Part shown: positions 1-5,458 of the stretch, piece after piece
How the letters are laid out: each line of letters opens with the position of its first letter
How positions within the stretch are numbered: the first letter of the stretch is position 1
Program-made: the position numbers and the translations under genes
Assembly: GCA_047618505.1 (NCBI GenBank)
Contig: JBLHLB010000289.1
Location: forward strand, 1 to 5,458
Direction: 5' to 3'
Source of the DNA: JBLHLB01 sp047618505
Lineage (GTDB): Bacteria > Planctomycetota > UBA1135 > GCA-002686595
DNA: 5,458 nt
Notes under the pieces: generated by a model
Database searches by the model: none
Seen by the model: only the letters and a program-made list of their open reading frames with translations
What the model was told of the DNA's origin: nothing

Positions 1-11
1 GATTTGGCGGA

Positions 12-84
12 GGGGGAGGTGTTTTGGGGGAAGGAGGGGAGCGGGGTTCTTGGGGGCTGGGGCAGGAGAGGGGGAGAAATTGGG
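12..84 (+). other. Potential G-quadruplex-forming G-tract cluster
   Basis: Five consecutive G-runs (26-30, 36-39, 43-46, 52-56, 59-62) are separated by loops of 5, 3, 5 and 2 nt, and a sixth run at 70-74 follows after 7 nt. This meets the usual four-runs-of-three-or-more, loops-of-1-to-7 rule several times over. Folding, and any role in transcription or replication, is inference. The tract could also be simple low-complexity intergenic drift. Confidence 0.5.
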
Positions 85-185
85 TGGTCTGAGGCGCGAA
101 GTGTGAGGGTTCTGGACAAGAAATCATCTGAAGGGGTGTCGCAGGCTGGGATGCCGCTATGCTCACGACCCACTTACCCCGCTGA

Positions 186-190
186 AAGGA
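186..190 (+). promoter_or_regulatory. Shine-Dalgarno AAGGA that favours the TTG start at 197
   Basis: AAGGA lies 6 nt before the TTG at 197, a normal spacing. It lies 21 nt before the in-frame ATG at 212, which has only a weak GGAAA (199-203) of its own. The site therefore supports the TTG start, adding five residues to the protein. Confidence 0.5.
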
Positions 191-196
191 TCCCGT

Positions 197-934
197 TTGG
201 AAACGATCACAATGCAGGACACCCTGCGCCTGCTCCATAGCCTCCAGGAGCTTGACGAGGACCTCTACCGCGTCCGCGAAGAACTGAAGCGCCTCCCGGC
301 TGAACGAACAAAGCGTCGTTCAGCTATCGATGCGGAGCTCCAAAAGAAAGTGGAGCTCAACGCCCAACTGCGAGAGCAGGAAGGCCGCATCAAGGAGATT
401 GAGGACATGACGACCTCACAGCGCCAGCGTATTCGGAAGCTAGAGAACGAAGCCTCCAACTCCCGCTCCGACACCGCGCTTATCGTTGCCTACCAGCACG
501 AGATTCGCACACTCAAGCGCCACATTGCTGAGGCAGAGGACGAAGGACTCGGCCTGGTGGAAAAGGCTGATGCTCTGCGCGCTTCCATTGAGCATATCGA
601 CTCGACTGTCGCCTCGGCCGAGGGTGACTTCACCGAACTAGACGACAACGTCGCCAAGGAAATCGCCGCGGCGGAAGCCAAGCGCGACAAGTACGAGGCC
701 GAACGAAAGGCGCGCATGGGGGACGGCACGGTTCCTAAGGATGTCCTGACGGAGTACGAGAAACTCCTGGAAGCGCGCGAAGGTCAAGCTTTGGCGATGC
801 TCGAAGATCGCACTTGCCAAGGTTGCTACGTCGGGGTTCCCACGAACATCTACGTCAAGCTTATGCGAGCCCATGAACTGGTGACTTGCCCCAGCTGCCT
901 GCGCATTCTCTATCTGCCCGAGATCATGGGCTAG
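197..934 (+). CDS. Coiled-coil protein with C-terminal C4 zinc ribbon (zf-RING_7 / DUF164-like)
   Basis: The 245-residue protein is mostly charged, heptad-like helix: residues about 10-170 are rich in Glu, Lys, Arg, Leu and Ala. They include the stretch around LKRHIAEAEDE, typical of a long antiparallel coiled-coil hairpin. The C-terminus carries two CxxC knuckles, CQGC (Cys207, Cys210) and CPSC (Cys231, Cys234), separated by 20 residues and followed by LRILYLPE. That is the signature of the C4 zinc-ribbon family PF02591, which includes Helicobacter HP0958 and Chlamydia CT398. Family members act as cytoplasmic scaffold or chaperone-like proteins; their exact biochemical role varies and is mostly unknown, so none is assigned. 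Length fits the family (about 240 residues). A TTG start is chosen because of the well-placed AAGGA; ATG at 212 is the alternative. The gene stands alone and converges with the radical SAM gene. The TAG stop is followed after about 80 nt by a strong hairpin. Confidence 0.9.
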   Translation: METITMQDTLRLLHSLQELDEDLYRVREELKRLPAERTKRRSAIDAELQKKVELNAQLREQEGRIKEIEDMTTSQRQRIRKLENEASNSRSDTALIVAYQHEIRTLKRHIAEAEDEGLGLVEKADALRASIEHIDSTVASAEGDFTELDDNVAKEIAAAEAKRDKYEAERKARMGDGTVPKDVLTEYEKLLEAREGQALAMLEDRTCQGCYVGVPTNIYVKLMRAHELVTCPSCLRILYLPEIMG

Positions 935-976
935 GCTGTTTCTCTTGTTCGAGGCAAGCCAAGCGGGCTGCCAGAA

Positions 977-1020
977 CAGGGTCTAAACAGGTAGAGGCGA
1001 AAACCAGCAGGGTCTAAGCA
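977..1020. repeat. Short direct repeat, two 13-nt copies with one mismatch
   Basis: CAGGGTCTAAACA at 977-989 and CAGGGTCTAAGCA at 1008-1020 differ at one base and start 31 nt apart. The inverted heptamer AGACCCT at 1062-1068 can pair with AGGGTCT at 1009-1015. That would give an outer 7-bp stem around the main hairpin, separated from it by an internal loop. Function is unknown and chance local duplication is possible. Confidence 0.4.
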
Positions 1021-1052
1021 CAGGAGGCGCAGCCTAGCTGCGCCTCCTGTGC
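1018..1052. terminator. Perfect 16-bp hairpin, probable bidirectional terminator
   Basis: Bases 1018-1033 pair perfectly with 1037-1052 around a CTA triloop, with 12 of 16 pairs being G-C. The hairpin sits between the stop codons of two convergent genes, as expected for a shared terminator. Neither side shows a real T-run: GTTAAGG follows on + and TTAGACC on -. It would therefore be a U-poor terminator or an mRNA 3'-end stabiliser. The position is strong evidence; the mechanism is inference. Confidence 0.7.
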
Positions 1053-1067
1053 GTTAAGGCAAGACCC

Positions 1068-2054
1068 TCAGGACTGCAGAGATCCCTGACATGTTCCGCG
1101 AGCGGCGAGGGTTCGGTCAAGTTGCTCGCGCACCCAATTCTTGTGGATGGGCCAACGCGGTGCGATCAAGTCCTCGCTGGGGGAGTCACCGGTGATGCGG
1201 TGCAGGATCTGGTCCGGTGCGAGGCGCTCAACGAAATCCGCCAACCACTCGAGGTAAACCTCAGGGGTTAGGACCTCGACGCGTCCCTGGTGATACCAGT
1301 GGGCCAGCACGGTGCGCTTGAGGATCATGAGATGATGGACCTTGATACCGCGACAACCGGCGGCGGCAAGGACCTCGGCGGTTCGCCTGGCGCCGTCGCG
1401 TCCGTCCCCGGGTAGCCCTAGGATCGCGTGACCGACCGTCTCTAGCCCGAACTCGTGGCAGCGCACCACAGCCTCCTGAAACTCGGACACTGTGTGCATG
1501 CGGCGGATGTCCTCGAGGATCTGGTCGTCAGCAGCTTCCAGGCCGAGCTCGACCCAGACCGGAACTCGTTGCGCCAGCTTCGCTAGACGCTCCAGGGACC
1601 AATCCGGCAGGGTATCCGGTCGGGTGGCGACGGCCACGCAAAGGATTGGGCCGCCGACATCGACGAGCTGAGGCTCGACGATTCGCAGGACATCGTCCAG
1701 GCGTTCCGGCTCGACGTAGGTATTCGAGTAGGACTGGAAGTAGGCGATAACCCCTCCATCCATGTCCCGGCGGGCAACGCGCTTGAGTCCCACCTGGAGT
1801 TGGCCTTGGAGGTCATCGCCGTCCGCCAAGGCGCCGGTGCCTGAGCCCTCGACATCGCAATAGATGCAACCTCCGTGGCCGCGGGTGCCGTCGCGGTTGG
1901 GGCAGGTCGAGCCCGCGTCCAGGGCAATTCGGTGGACCGGTCGACCGAAGGTCTGCTTCAACCAAGGGCGCAGGGTTCGAAAGCGAGTGGGCGCTCCGGC
2001 GGGAGGGCGAGTTGCGCCCGTATCGGGAGTGTGGGGGGAGGCTGTGCTGTCCAT
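1068..2054 (-). CDS. yhcC: TIGR01212 family radical SAM protein (YhcC-like)
   Basis: The 328-residue protein starts with about 24 Pro/Thr/Ala-rich residues. Family homology begins at FRTLRPWLKQTFGRPVHRI. The cluster motif is C-x11-CxxC (Cys51, Cys63, Cys66; CPNRDGT...GGCIYC), the spacing of YhcC, where these cysteines bind the [4Fe-4S] cluster that cleaves S-adenosylmethionine. Other family blocks follow in order: YFQSYSNTYV, ATRPDTLPD, WVELGLEAAD, GHAILGLPGDG, GIKVHHLMILKRT, DQILHRITGD and a terminal GTCQGSL. E. coli YhcC is about 309 residues and ends near the same QGS element, so the gene is complete. The family resembles the radical SAM part of Elp3, but its substrate is not established. 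The ATG at 2054 is chosen because it precedes homology and avoids selB; no good Shine-Dalgarno precedes it. The frame stays open to ATG 2123 and GTG 2132 inside selB. The stop is TGA. Confidence 0.92.
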   Translation of the reverse strand: MDSTASPHTPDTGATRPPAGAPTRFRTLRPWLKQTFGRPVHRIALDAGSTCPNRDGTRGHGGCIYCDVEGSGTGALADGDDLQGQLQVGLKRVARRDMDGGVIAYFQSYSNTYVEPERLDDVLRIVEPQLVDVGGPILCVAVATRPDTLPDWSLERLAKLAQRVPVWVELGLEAADDQILEDIRRMHTVSEFQEAVVRCHEFGLETVGHAILGLPGDGRDGARRTAEVLAAAGCRGIKVHHLMILKRTVLAHWYHQGRVEVLTPEVYLEWLADFVERLAPDQILHRITGDSPSEDLIAPRWPIHKNWVREQLDRTLAARGTCQGSLQS

Positions 2055-2060
2055 GACTCT

Positions 2061-2068
2061 GGAGAGGG
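2061..2068 (+). promoter_or_regulatory. Shine-Dalgarno GGAGAGGG fixing the selB start
   Basis: The GGAG core (2061-2064) is 8 nt before ATG 2073. The second in-frame ATG, at 2085, would be 20 nt away. This argues that translation begins at 2073. The site lies inside the 18-nt gap between the divergent genes. Confidence 0.6.
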
Positions 2069-2072
2069 TAAC

Positions 2073-3998
2073 ATGCTCCCCGCCATGGAAATTCAACCCA
2101 TCGTCATCGGTACCGCGGGACATATTGACCACGGCAAATCGACCCTCGTGCGCGCCCTAACAGGCATCGATCCCGACCGTCTCAAGGAGGAGAAGGAGCG
2201 TGGCATGACGATCGACCTGGGCTTCGCTCCCCTGGAATTGCCGGACGGTCGCTTGGTGGGAATCGTCGACGTCCCCGGCCACGAACGCTTCGTGCGAAAC
2301 ATGGTGGCAGGCGCCACGGGCATCGATCTGGTCGTCCTTGTCGTAGCCGCAGACGATGGCGTCATGCCCCAGACCCGCGAGCACCTGCAGATCATGCAGA
2401 TCCTCGGTGTCGAACGCGGCGTGGTTGCCTTGACCAAGGTCGATATGGTCGACTCGGACCTGGCCGATCTCGCGGAAGAGGACGTGCGCGAAACGTTGGA
2501 GGGGACCTTCCTAGAGGACGCGCCGATCTTTCGTGTCTCGGCTATCTCCGGTGAGGGCTTCGAGGAATTCAAGACGAGCCTCTTCGCCCTAGCGGCGGAG
2601 ACCGAGCCGCGTTCCGCTGAAGGCATCTTCCGCATGCCGGTGCAGCGCGTCTTTTCAAAGACCGGCTTTGGAACTGTCGTTACGGGCATCCCCGTTTCCG
2701 GCACGGTGGGGGTAGGCGACGTGCTGGAGATCCTGCCTGGCAACATTAAAGGCAAGGTGCGCGGATTGAACGCCTACCGCAACAAGACCGATCGCATCCG
2801 TAGCGGGCACTCGGCTGCGATAAATTTCTCCGATGTGAATCGCGATCAAGTGCAGCGCGGCAGCATCGTCGCGACGCCCAACTTCTTTTCGCCCCAGCGG
2901 ATGCTGGCGGCACGTATCACGGCCCTGCCCGGGCTTGATCGAAGCATCACGAATCGCATGCAAGTTCGGCTGCACACGGGCACGGGAGATCCGCCCGGGG
3001 AGGTTGTGCTCCTGGACAAGGAGGAGATCGCTCCGGGGGAAACGGGCCTTGTGCAGCTGCGCCTCTCGGATCCCGTCGTATGTGCGCCCGGGGATCGATT
3101 TGTCCTGCGCCTTCTCTCTCCAGTCATCACTCTGGGTGGCGGCGTGATCCTTGATGAGAGCCGCCATCGCCTGAAGCGCTTCAAGGGCTTCGTGCTCCAG
3201 GAACTCGAGCGCCAGGAGGAGAGCCTGTCCTCACCCCAACGCTTGGTGGAATCGCTTCTCATTCGTCGCGGACAGAAACTGACAGCCACGGACGAACTGC
3301 AGGTGGAGTTGAAGCGCGAACGATCCGAAGTGCGCGAACTCCTCGCCGGTCTTGTGGAGGAGGGCGCCGCGTTCAATCCCAAGCAGGACCGCTGGATCCA
3401 CAGTGATCCCTTCCTGGAGGCTCGTCGCAAGGCCCGCGCGGCCATCGATGCTTGGTTTGAAGAGCACCCGCACCGCGTCCTGATTGATGTGCTCGAGCTG
3501 CGCCAACGCACGTCTTTTGATCCTGCCTTCCTCGAGGTTGTTTTGGAGCAGGAGCGCGAGGTCGGAGCCATAGAGCGGGAGAGCGGCGGGTGGATTCGAC
3601 CCCTCGGCCGGGAGCCCAAGCTGTCTACGGCCCTGGCTGCGGCCAGCGAAGCCATCGACAAACACCTGGCCCAGGCACGCTTTCAGCCGCCCTCGACAGA
3701 GGACTTACGTGGGGCCCTGGAGATCTCCGAAGTGCGCCTGCGCCAGGCCCTCGAGCACCTGGCGGATCGCCGTCGAGCGGTGCGCGTCGCGGGGGATCTG
3801 TTCCTTTCCGGGGACGCGATTGCAGAGGCGCGCCAGGCGATCATTGAGAATTGCCAGGAGCACGGTCAACTGGAGATTCCCCAGCTTCGGGATCGCCTAG
3901 GGTCCACCCGTAAGTTCCTGATCCCCGTGCTCGAGTTCTTCGATGCGGACGGCCTGACAATTCGCCAGGGCGGACACCGGATTCTGCGCCGGACCTAG
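2073..3998 (+). CDS. selB: Selenocysteine-specific translation elongation factor SelB
   Basis: SelB is a cytoplasmic GTPase that carries Sec-tRNA(Sec) to the ribosome at UGA codons marked by a SECIS hairpin. The 641-residue product has all GTPase motifs: G1 GHIDHGKS (16-23), switch I ERGMTIDLGF (42-51), G3 DVPGH (66-70), G4 TKVD (121-124) and G5 SAISGEG (156-162). TIDLGF in switch I and the DPDRLKEEK lead-in are typical of SelB rather than EF-Tu. EF-Tu-like beta-barrel domains follow at about 185-275 (VQRVFSKTGFGTVVTG) and 276-370. Residues about 380-641 form the SECIS-binding winged-helix arm, ending in TRKFLIPVLEFFDADGLTIR and a final HRILRRT, as in intact family members. Length matches known SelB proteins (about 610-640). 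The start at 2073 is set by GGAGAGGG. No selA, selC or selD lies in the window. The gene is divergent from yhcC with an 18-nt gap, so its promoter must overlap yhcC. Confidence 0.97.
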   Translation: MLPAMEIQPIVIGTAGHIDHGKSTLVRALTGIDPDRLKEEKERGMTIDLGFAPLELPDGRLVGIVDVPGHERFVRNMVAGATGIDLVVLVVAADDGVMPQTREHLQIMQILGVERGVVALTKVDMVDSDLADLAEEDVRETLEGTFLEDAPIFRVSAISGEGFEEFKTSLFALAAETEPRSAEGIFRMPVQRVFSKTGFGTVVTGIPVSGTVGVGDVLEILPGNIKGKVRGLNAYRNKTDRIRSGHSAAINFSDVNRDQVQRGSIVATPNFFSPQRMLAARITALPGLDRSITNRMQVRLHTGTGDPPGEVVLLDKEEIAPGETGLVQLRLSDPVVCAPGDRFVLRLLSPVITLGGGVILDESRHRLKRFKGFVLQELERQEESLSSPQRLVESLLIRRGQKLTATDELQVELKRERSEVRELLAGLVEEGAAFNPKQDRWIHSDPFLEARRKARAAIDAWFEEHPHRVLIDVLELRQRTSFDPAFLEVVLEQEREVGAIERESGGWIRPLGREPKLSTALAAASEAIDKHLAQARFQPPSTEDLRGALEISEVRLRQALEHLADRRRAVRVAGDLFLSGDAIAEARQAIIENCQEHGQLEIPQLRDRLGSTRKFLIPVLEFFDADGLTIRQGGHRILRRT

Positions 3999-4314
3999 GT
4001 TCCGCGCCCCGATGGAGCAGCCATTGGATAAGCATGCCGGATATGGGAATCGGCCTGGTGGGAGGCTGGCACCTGGGAGAAGTACTGATGCGAGGTTGAT
4101 GGCAGGTGAAGAACTCCAGCGCCCTGGAAATCCTTTCCCCATTCTGACGGGCCGCTGGGGTGTCGAGGTGAGCTGTCGGGAACTTCCGGTTGAATGCCCT
4201 CGGGCCCGGGGAGCGGTTTGCCGATAGCGGGAGTGGCTCATTCCCAAGCTCGAGAGGCTTGGGGATCGATCGGCCATTCTCGCTCTTAGCATCCACCGGA
4301 ACATTTGGTCCGCC
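3999..4314. other. 316-nt intergenic region between selB and the membrane protein gene
   Basis: No recognisable RNA gene, terminator with a T-run, or riboswitch is seen. A perfect 8-nt palindrome ACCTAGGT spans the selB stop, and GATCGATC lies at 4264-4271. A 10-bp hairpin sits at 4240-4266. A 71-codon + frame (4012-4227) starts 14 nt after selB but has no ribosome binding site and no recognisable content. I looked for a tRNA(Sec) gene because of selB and found no acceptable T-loop (GGTTCRA) or folded arms. The promoter of the next gene should be here but I cannot point to it. Confidence 0.6.
4240..4266 (+). other. Hairpin in the leader of the membrane protein gene
   Basis: CCCAAGC (4243-4249) pairs with GCTTGGG (4257-4263) around a 7-nt loop. 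The flanks extend the stem by a T-G wobble, a T-A pair and an A-T pair, to 10 bp in total. It ends about 48 nt before the ATG at 4315 and is not followed by T residues. It could be a 5'-leader structure or a late terminator for selB. Confidence 0.4.
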
Positions 4315-5458
4315 ATGTCCGCAGACGAACTCAACCTCTCCTTCGATTCCAACCAGGATAGTCAGCCCACCGTCGACCCCAATGCGGAGCTGGCAGAGCA
4401 GCCCAAGGCTGACGAACAGGCGCGCACTCCCGGCGACGTCCTCTTCGATGGCTTTGGCGCTTCGGAAGACGCTGGTGACTTTCTTGGGCTCGACACCGAG
4501 CTGCACTTCTCCAGCTCAGGCGCGGAAGACAACGTTGACATGGGCCTCAACGAGGAGGATGCAGCGGGGCTGAAGCTCGGCCCTGCACCGGGCGAGCATG
4601 ACACAAGCTTCCAACCTCCCATGGACCCTGCCCAGGGAGCAACCGCTGACGTCTACGGCGACGAAGACGCTCTCTACGTCGAGGAGCTCTACGATGATGA
4701 TGAGCTTGAAGTAGATACGGGCGAGGGCGCTGAAGAAGAACAGGTCGGACCTCACAAGGGCATACTCGCCCTTTCCGCATTGTTTGCCGGCGCAATGGTC
4801 GTTGTAGGCGCTGTATATGGACCCGGTTTGCTTGACCGCTTCCAGGGCGCTGAATCTGACTCGAGCGTGACCACCGCGGACAATGGGAACGCTGGCGGTG
4901 CAAGCGTCGTTGAGCCCCCCGTGCTAAACGCCGATGCGGGCACGGCAGATTCCGGGACGGGGATTGAGACGTCCGATCCTGCAGTGAACAATGGTGCCGA
5001 TACCGGTGCCGAGCCGAACGTAGCAAGCACGACCGGCGAAGACCCCTTCTTCACGAGTGCCCTTGGAGGCGCGACGGCGCCGGTCAGGAACGGTGAGGCA
5101 GGAAGCCTGTCGCGCTTGTTCAGCAACGACACCTTTAGCCTCGTTCCGCGAGTGGTGAAACCGTCCAGTGGCATGACGACGGTTGCATCGGGCACCGATA
5201 TTTCCAACCCCTCCTCGGGGAATAGCGGAATTGGGGATGGCTCCACAGCGTCCACGGTCGCGATTCAATTCCCTGGTGTTGGCAGCGACACGGATTCGGG
5301 CATTGGCTCAGAGTTCCTTTCCAGCTCAGTGGATTGGGCTTCGAGCGGCGATGTGGATGTGATCTGGCGCCGAAACGAGATTCCCGAGGGTGCCATGAAT
5401 GCGCCCGCGCGGGTTGCAACTCCCCGGGTCGGCGCCGTGCGCGTGCGCCTCACCGAGG
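4315..5458 (+). CDS. Partial unrecognised acidic single-pass membrane protein (3' end beyond window)
   Basis: A single frame stays open for 381 codons from ATG 4315 to the right edge, preceded by an in-frame TAG at 4225. I do not recognise the family. Residues 1-146 are strongly acidic: 41 Asp/Glu against 3 Lys/Arg, with a DDDE cluster near 127-130. One hydrophobic segment follows at about 149-170 (ILALSALFAGAMVVVGAVYG, with a GxxxG at 165-169). His147-Lys148 precede it and there is no signal peptide, so an N-inside, C-outside anchor is likely. Residues about 176-345 are a Ser/Gly/Asp/Thr/Ala-rich, probably disordered stretch without cysteine. From about 350 (IWRRNEIPEG onward, then TPRVGAVRVRL) the composition becomes more basic and hydrophobic, possibly the start of a folded domain outside the window. 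No clear Shine-Dalgarno precedes the start (GGA at 4298-4300 is 14 nt away). Function is unknown; a secretion, envelope-scaffold or regulatory anchor role would be guesswork. Confidence 0.85.
   Translation, partial: MSADELNLSFDSNQDSQPTVDPNAELAEQPKADEQARTPGDVLFDGFGASEDAGDFLGLDTELHFSSSGAEDNVDMGLNEEDAAGLKLGPAPGEHDTSFQPPMDPAQGATADVYGDEDALYVEELYDDDELEVDTGEGAEEEQVGPHKGILALSALFAGAMVVVGAVYGPGLLDRFQGAESDSSVTTADNGNAGGASVVEPPVLNADAGTADSGTGIETSDPAVNNGADTGAEPNVASTTGEDPFFTSALGGATAPVRNGEAGSLSRLFSNDTFSLVPRVVKPSSGMTTVASGTDISNPSSGNSGIGDGSTASTVAIQFPGVGSDTDSGIGSEFLSSSVDWASSGDVDVIWRRNEIPEGAMNAPARVATPRVGAVRVRLTE

Larger units (their letters stand above)
1..196. other. G-rich non-coding leader upstream of the zinc-ribbon gene
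   Basis: No convincing gene is seen here. Bases 12-84 of the + strand carry eight runs of three or more G (12-16, 26-30, 36-39, 43-46, 52-56, 59-62, 70-74, 82-84). Bases 85-196 have ordinary composition and should hold the promoter of the gene starting at 197. The best -10-like hexamer is TATGCT at 158-163, but it has no acceptable -35 partner, so I do not call a promoter. A + frame is open through this stretch from a TTG at position 4, and a Pro-rich - frame runs off the left edge. Both are explained by the skewed base composition. Confidence 0.6.
935..1067. other. Convergent intergenic gap
   Basis: These 133 nt separate two genes that point at each other. They contain a perfect hairpin (1018-1052) and two copies of a 13-nt near-repeat (977-989 and 1008-1020). 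No open frame of note and no promoter-like sequence is apparent. Confidence 0.7.

Noticed and set aside
1..127. Pro-rich - strand frame from ATG at 127 running off the left edge
   Set aside because: It is the complement of the G-rich tract, so Pro codons are automatic; nothing else supports a gene.
4..240. 78-codon + frame from TTG at position 4
   Set aside because: It has no ribosome binding site, its Gly/Trp/Arg-rich product merely reflects the G-tract, and it overlaps the true start of the zinc-ribbon gene in another frame.
1974..1980. GGTTCGA T-loop-like string
   Set aside because: It lies inside the yhcC coding region with no surrounding cloverleaf.
1875..2072. N-terminal extension of SelB by 66 codons
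   Set aside because: The extension is antisense to yhcC, has no SelB homology, and the well-placed GGAGAGGG supports the start at 2073.
2093..2755. 220-codon - strand frame inside selB
   Set aside because: It is antisense to the strongly conserved GTPase domain and its Ser/Arg/Thr-rich product is the usual antisense shadow of GC-rich coding DNA.
4012..4227. 71-codon + frame just after selB
   Set aside because: No Shine-Dalgarno, no recognisable domain and no other support; a random open frame of this length is common in GC-rich DNA.
3999..4314. tRNA(Sec) gene (selC) in the gap after selB
   Set aside because: GGTTGA strings at 4094 and 4189 do not match the T-loop consensus, and no acceptor or long variable arm can be folded around a TCA anticodon.
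3841..4506. Long - strand frames of 221 and 151 codons across the selB end and the gap
   Set aside because: They overlap coding DNA of selB and of the membrane protein on the opposite strand and give no family-like sequence.

Overview
This is a GC-rich bacterial window. It holds three complete genes and one partial gene, with two short non-coding gaps and a G-rich left end. Left to right: a coiled-coil plus C4 zinc-ribbon protein (+, 197-934); a YhcC/TIGR01212-type radical SAM protein (-, 1068-2054); the selenocysteine-specific translation factor SelB (+, 2073-3998); and the first 381 codons of an unrecognised, very acidic single-pass membrane protein (+, 4315 to the right edge).

Lineage cannot be fixed from this sequence. 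SelB shows a selenocysteine-decoding bacterium. High GC, weak or displaced Shine-Dalgarno sequences and a long acidic, Cys-free anchored protein would suit a planctomycete or a deltaproteobacterium-like lineage. That is a guess, not a result.

Layout: bases 1-196 hold a strikingly G-rich strand (eight G-runs in about 75 nt) followed by a plain leader. The zinc-ribbon gene and the radical SAM gene converge on a 133-nt gap. That gap contains a perfect 16-bp hairpin, probably a shared bidirectional terminator, and a 13-nt imperfect direct repeat. The radical SAM gene and selB diverge from a gap of only 18 nt, so each promoter must lie inside the other gene or its 5' end. The radical SAM reading frame stays open backwards across the SelB P-loop region. 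A 316-nt gap follows selB and holds one leader hairpin but no recognisable RNA gene.

Only selB has a well-defined pathway: delivery of Sec-tRNA(Sec) to UGA codons followed by a SECIS hairpin. Its partners (selA, selC, selD) and any selenoprotein are not in the window. The remaining genes look like unlinked housekeeping or lineage-specific neighbours rather than one system. I see no mobile element, CRISPR array, rRNA or tRNA. I do not see a convincing new multi-gene system; the partial membrane protein is the least explained item.
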